64,000 nucleotides of DNA. Origin: Lachnospiraceae bacterium (lineage in GTDB: Bacteria; Bacillota; Clostridia; Lachnospirales; Lachnospiraceae). The notes beneath the pieces are model-generated. The model was not told where the DNA came from, did not search any database, and was given only the letters and a program-made list of their open reading frames with translations. The first letter of the stretch is position 1; each line of letters starts with the position of its first letter. The DNA is taken from assembly GCA_910575475.1 (NCBI GenBank), contig CAJTGD010000011.1, forward strand, positions 1-64,000, given 5' to 3'. The position numbers and the translations under genes were made by a program. Shown here one piece after another: positions 61,940 to 64,000 of the stretch.

Positions 61940-62032
61940 CTATTTCCTTTTGTCCCTAAAAATCTGATATAACAGACTGATAAGGGCGACAACAAATGTA
62001 CAAAACAAGAAAAAATCCTGATATGTAATCAT
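61940..62032 (-). CDS. Holin-like type I toxin peptide
   Basis: ATG 62032 (MITYQDFFLFCTFVVALISL, then LYQIFRDKRK) encodes 30 residues: a short polar start, one membrane helix and a basic tail, the plan of the putative holin-like toxin family (TxpA/BsrG-like). GGAGGGGAT lies seven bases upstream. A strong hairpin (about 61907-61939, ATAGCCGCCAACTACC) follows as terminator. Complementary stretches GGCTACCCTC (61866) and GAGGGTAGCC (62087) suggest base pairing of mRNA 5' and 3' parts or with an antisense RNA. The gene lies inside the invertible array. The rest of 61752-62225 contains no other gene. Confidence 0.65.
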   Translation of the reverse strand: MITYQDFFLFCTFVVALISLLYQIFRDKRK

Positions 62033-62225
62033 CGTTATCCCCTCCTTCCTCTTTGGTCTGGAGGGTAAGCCCCTCCGACAATGGAGGGTAGCCGCCTTAG
62101 CTCTTTGATTTTCCCTGATAGCTATTATATCATGGGATTCTATAAATCACAATCACCTTTCAATCACAAAAAAGCCTGCTGAAAACAGACCTCCGCTAAC
62201 TTTTTTCTCTTTTCGTAATTCCTTC

Positions 62226-63221
62226 CTATGCAATCGCTTTATTATAGTGATATTTCACTGCTTCCTGATCTAAACATACATAAACCTGTGTTGTCCGTAA
62301 ATCAGCATGACCTAAAATCTCCGCGACCTCCTGTATCGGCACATTCTTTTTTACCAAATCCGTGGCCAATGTGCGGCGGAATCGATGCGGGTGTACATTA
62401 TCTACCCCCGCCTTTTTCCCAATCCGTTTGACCGCTACCTCTATTCCTTCTTTTCCCAGCCTACCAAAAGGCGCTTTTACCGATGCAAACAGCGCCGGGT
62501 TATCATCCGTCCTGCTCTTTAGATATTGCTGCAGGTACTCCGCTGATATCTCAGATATGTAAAATTTTCTCTCCTTTCCTCCCTTCCCGATCACAGTCGC
62601 CTCCCTTGTCAAAAAATTTATATTATCTCGATCAAGAGAAGCAACCTCGGAGACACGCAATCCGGAAGCGTACAAAAATTCTGTGAGGGCCAGATCACGC
62701 AAAAACTCACACGCATTTTTCAATTTTTCCCGGTCTACTGCCGAAAACGGCTTCCGGACAACCTTATCATATTTTATCTGCTTCAACGCCCTGGCCGGAT
62801 TTCTGCTTATAAACCCTTCGTCATTTAACCAGCTGAAGAAGCTGGATATTGACTTTCTTATATTGTCCAGTGTTCGGTTACTAACCTTTCTATTTTCCTT
62901 GTATAAAGAGAGATAGAGACGGAGATCAAAAGTCTCTACCTCAACCAGCTTCTTGTTCAGGCATCCTATCAAGTTTTCCAGATCCATCTGGTACTTCTCC
63001 AATGTCTTTTCGCTTTTTCCCTCCAGGCGCTTGGTAGCTATAAACTTCCGTACAAATCCCAGGTTTGACCCATCATGCAGCACTACCTCCGTACAACGCT
63101 CCTGAATCTCATAGTCTTTCAATTGTATATGCAGTACGCTTTCCACCTTGTCCAGAATCACATTCTCCATTCCCGCCAGTGCCTCCAGAACATTGTTTAT
63201 TATCTGTGTCCTAACATCCAT
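62226..63221 (-). CDS. Tyrosine recombinase of the shufflon (Rci-like)
   Basis: The 331-residue protein is a tyrosine recombinase with an N-terminal SAM-like core-binding domain (about 55-145: FVRKFIATKRLEGKSEKTL) and a catalytic domain. Catalytic residues: Arg189 (SGLRVSEVASLD), Lys near 213-216 (IGKGGKERKF), His279 and Arg282 (HPHRFRRT), His305 (LGHAD) and Tyr314 (TQVYV). It is XerC/D-like in sequence. It lies between sites S2 and S3, surrounded by inverted copies, and so most likely catalyses inversion of the tail-fibre cassettes rather than prophage integration. ATG 63221 follows AAAAGGAGTACGGCAAA. Confidence 0.85.
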   Translation of the reverse strand: MDVRTQIINNVLEALAGMENVILDKVESVLHIQLKDYEIQERCTEVVLHDGSNLGFVRKFIATKRLEGKSEKTLEKYQMDLENLIGCLNKKLVEVETFDLRLYLSLYKENRKVSNRTLDNIRKSISSFFSWLNDEGFISRNPARALKQIKYDKVVRKPFSAVDREKLKNACEFLRDLALTEFLYASGLRVSEVASLDRDNINFLTREATVIGKGGKERKFYISEISAEYLQQYLKSRTDDNPALFASVKAPFGRLGKEGIEVAVKRIGKKAGVDNVHPHRFRRTLATDLVKKNVPIQEVAEILGHADLRTTQVYVCLDQEAVKYHYNKAIA

Positions 63222-63274
63222 TTTGCCGTACTCCTTTTTGCTTTTCAGTATAGCAAAACGCGGCGTTCCCTGGT

Positions 63275-63291
63275 ATACAAAACTCCGCTTC
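63275..63291 (+). repeat. Recombination site S3 of the shufflon
   Basis: ATACAAAACTCCGCTTC in plus orientation, identical to S1 over 17 bases; begins cassette C3. Confidence 0.85.
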
Positions 63292-63607
63292 CGTCTTTAA
63301 TTATTTGGGCACTCTCAAAATAATAGAGAATACAGATACAAGTATCGGAACGTTTCAATTACCAGAAATATATAGCGGTGTTTTGGTTAGATTTTACGCG
63401 GCCAATGTTTATTCTACTGTAGTGTATATAGACAAACATGCATTGGCGGGAAATGTAGCCATACACAATCAGAATACAAATGATGCTATCGAGCATGCTA
63501 GCATCCGCCTTGATCCAGAAACACATATTATTACGGTTACAATTCCCAACAAAAATCAATACCAAAAGATGCATGGTAATTTTTTTGATTTTTGGGGTGT
63601 TAAGTAA
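63275..63607 (+). CDS. Silent tail-fibre 3' cassette C3
   Basis: The frame from the core (IQNSASVFNYLGTLKII) to TAA at 63605-63607 encodes 110 residues with strand-rich sequence (YSGVLVRFYAANVYSTVVYID) and the ending FFDFWGVK. It faces rightward, convergent to C4, and lacks start signals. Inversion between S3 and S4 would exchange C3 and C4 behind the constant region. Confidence 0.82.
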   Translation: MQNSASVFNYLGTLKIIENTDTSIGTFQLPEIYSGVLVRFYAANVYSTVVYIDKHALAGNVAIHNQNTNDAIEHASIRLDPETHIITVTIPNKNQYQKMHGNFFDFWGVK

Positions 63608-63624
63608 ATTGCAATATGGGGAAG

Positions 63625-64000
63625 TTATCCTGTGGATGTATCTGTTAAAAAATTTTCATTTACATAGATTCTGAATATGTCAATGTATGCCTTTATATAC
63701 ACTTCACTAAATAAATATAGATTAAGTCTATCATTATTTTGCCAGCTTATATTAGTGATCATGCCATCATTTGATGGAATTACATAAGTGAAAAGCAGTT
63801 TATATCCATCAGGTTTTTGCCAACCATCCACCAAAATCTTTTTCCAAGTACTTCCGGGTGATTCGACGTTATCAACAGCTTTATGTTTTATTAATATTAA
63901 CGTACTCGAAGCGGAGTTTTGCGAATCAACCTGTTCTTTCAAAAGCTTCAAAAGATCGGCCCCTGCCACCATGCCAGCATCTTCTTCTGTAAGAAAATTG
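63625..64000 (-). CDS. Tail-fibre gene 3' end, constant part plus expressed cassette C4 (partial)
   Basis: The frame enters from the right edge (FLTEEDAGMVAGADLLKLLK) and passes through site S4 as VDSQNSAS, then continues with the variable end STLILIKHKAVDNVESPG to the stop at 63625. About 94 variable residues follow the junction. The constant part resembles tail or baseplate-associated fibre stalks of Clostridia phages. This is the only cassette joined to a coding 5' part, so it is the one expressed in this sequence state. The 5' end is beyond the window. Confidence 0.82.
   Translation of the reverse strand, partial: NFLTEEDAGMVAGADLLKLLKEQVDSQNSASSTLILIKHKAVDNVESPGSTWKKILVDGWQKPDGYKLLFTYVIPSNDGMITNISWQNNDRLNLYLFSEVYIKAYIDIFRIYVNENFLTDTSTG
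63908..63924 (-). repeat. Recombination site S4 of the shufflon
   Basis: Complement reads TCGCAAAACTCCGCTTC: the same 14-base core CAAAACTCCGCTTC but with TCG in place of ATA on the constant-gene side. This pins the crossover within the 14-base core. Confidence 0.85.

Larger units (their letters stand above)
57003..64000. mobile_element. Prophage (left part)
   Basis: From the cpaF break at about 57003 to the window end lie a repressor, small genes, amidase, holin, XhlA-like, XkdX-like and tail-fibre genes with a shufflon array. Mean base composition is lower in GC than the Tad genes. The right end and the integrase are outside the window. Confidence 0.8.

Noticed and set aside
62226..63221. 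The tyrosine recombinase as prophage integrase
   Set aside because: It is far from the prophage boundary at 57.0 kb and embedded among inverted recombination sites, which fits an invertase role better; not excluded entirely.
61118..63924. Diversity-generating retroelement as cause of tail variation
   Set aside because: No reverse transcriptase and no template/variable repeat pair with adenine-specific changes; the cassettes are unrelated sequences joined at a shared core.

Overview
The window looks like a chromosomal segment of a gut Lachnospiraceae-type bacterium (Firmicutes, Clostridia). Evidence: the family set (TSCPD protein of the TIGR03905 type, DUF3810, DUF5702, DUF6382, TadE/Flp pilus genes, uronate catabolism, many ECF-type sigma/anti-sigma pairs), purine-rich ribosome binding sites, and intrinsic terminators throughout. 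No rRNA or tRNA gene was recognised.

Left part (1-22 kb) is accessory and partly decayed. It has a lipoprotein, a GNAT acetyltransferase, a frameshifted GH5 endoglucanase lipoprotein, an Rpn-type nuclease with a GKAE repeat tail, a two-gene AAA ATPase/TOPRIM module that resembles abortive-infection systems (PARIS/OLD type), two sigma/anti-sigma pairs, a four-gene ABC exporter operon, a membrane gene with an internal amber codon, and two GntR/ABC cassettes. One GntR/ABC cassette has lost its middle; the other has a truncated regulator. Between 20.6 and 22.2 kb lie gene remnants, one orphan type I-C-like CRISPR repeat, a half repeat and a probable Cas3 HD fragment, which I read as the scar of a lost CRISPR-Cas locus.

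Middle part (22-48 kb) is mostly core or metabolic: rsmA, tatD, a sigma factor with a membrane beta-propeller protein, a chemoreceptor with an extracytoplasmic CZB-like sensor, an aconitase-family hydratase, a PIN-domain toxin-antitoxin pair, DUF3810, a hexuronate operon (SDR oxidoreductase, uxaC, uxuA) with a divergent AraC regulator and a collapsed TRAP transporter, an SPFH/zinc-ribbon/TPM cluster, TSCPD, murG, HIT, and a histidine kinase. A 157-bp MITE-like element, a 197-bp palindromic element and arrays of a 46-bp repeat sit between genes.

Right part (48.7-64 kb) is a Tad pilus operon read leftward (cpaF, tadB, tadC, flp, DUF5702, TadE-like genes, prepilin peptidase, DUF6382, rhomboid). 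Its cpaF is cut at codon level by a prophage starting near 57.0 kb. The prophage carries a repressor with a 19-bp inverted-repeat operator, small peptides, a lysis module (amidase, holin, XhlA-like, XkdX-like) and, at 61.1-64.0 kb, the most striking feature: a shufflon-like array. Four 3' coding cassettes, in alternating orientation, each begin at a shared 14-bp core (CAAAACTCCGCTTC) read as QNSAS. Only one is joined to the constant 5' part of a tail gene that runs off the right edge. A tyrosine recombinase and a holin-like type I toxin lie between the cassettes. Site-specific inversion would swap the C-terminus of the tail protein and so probably its receptor specificity.
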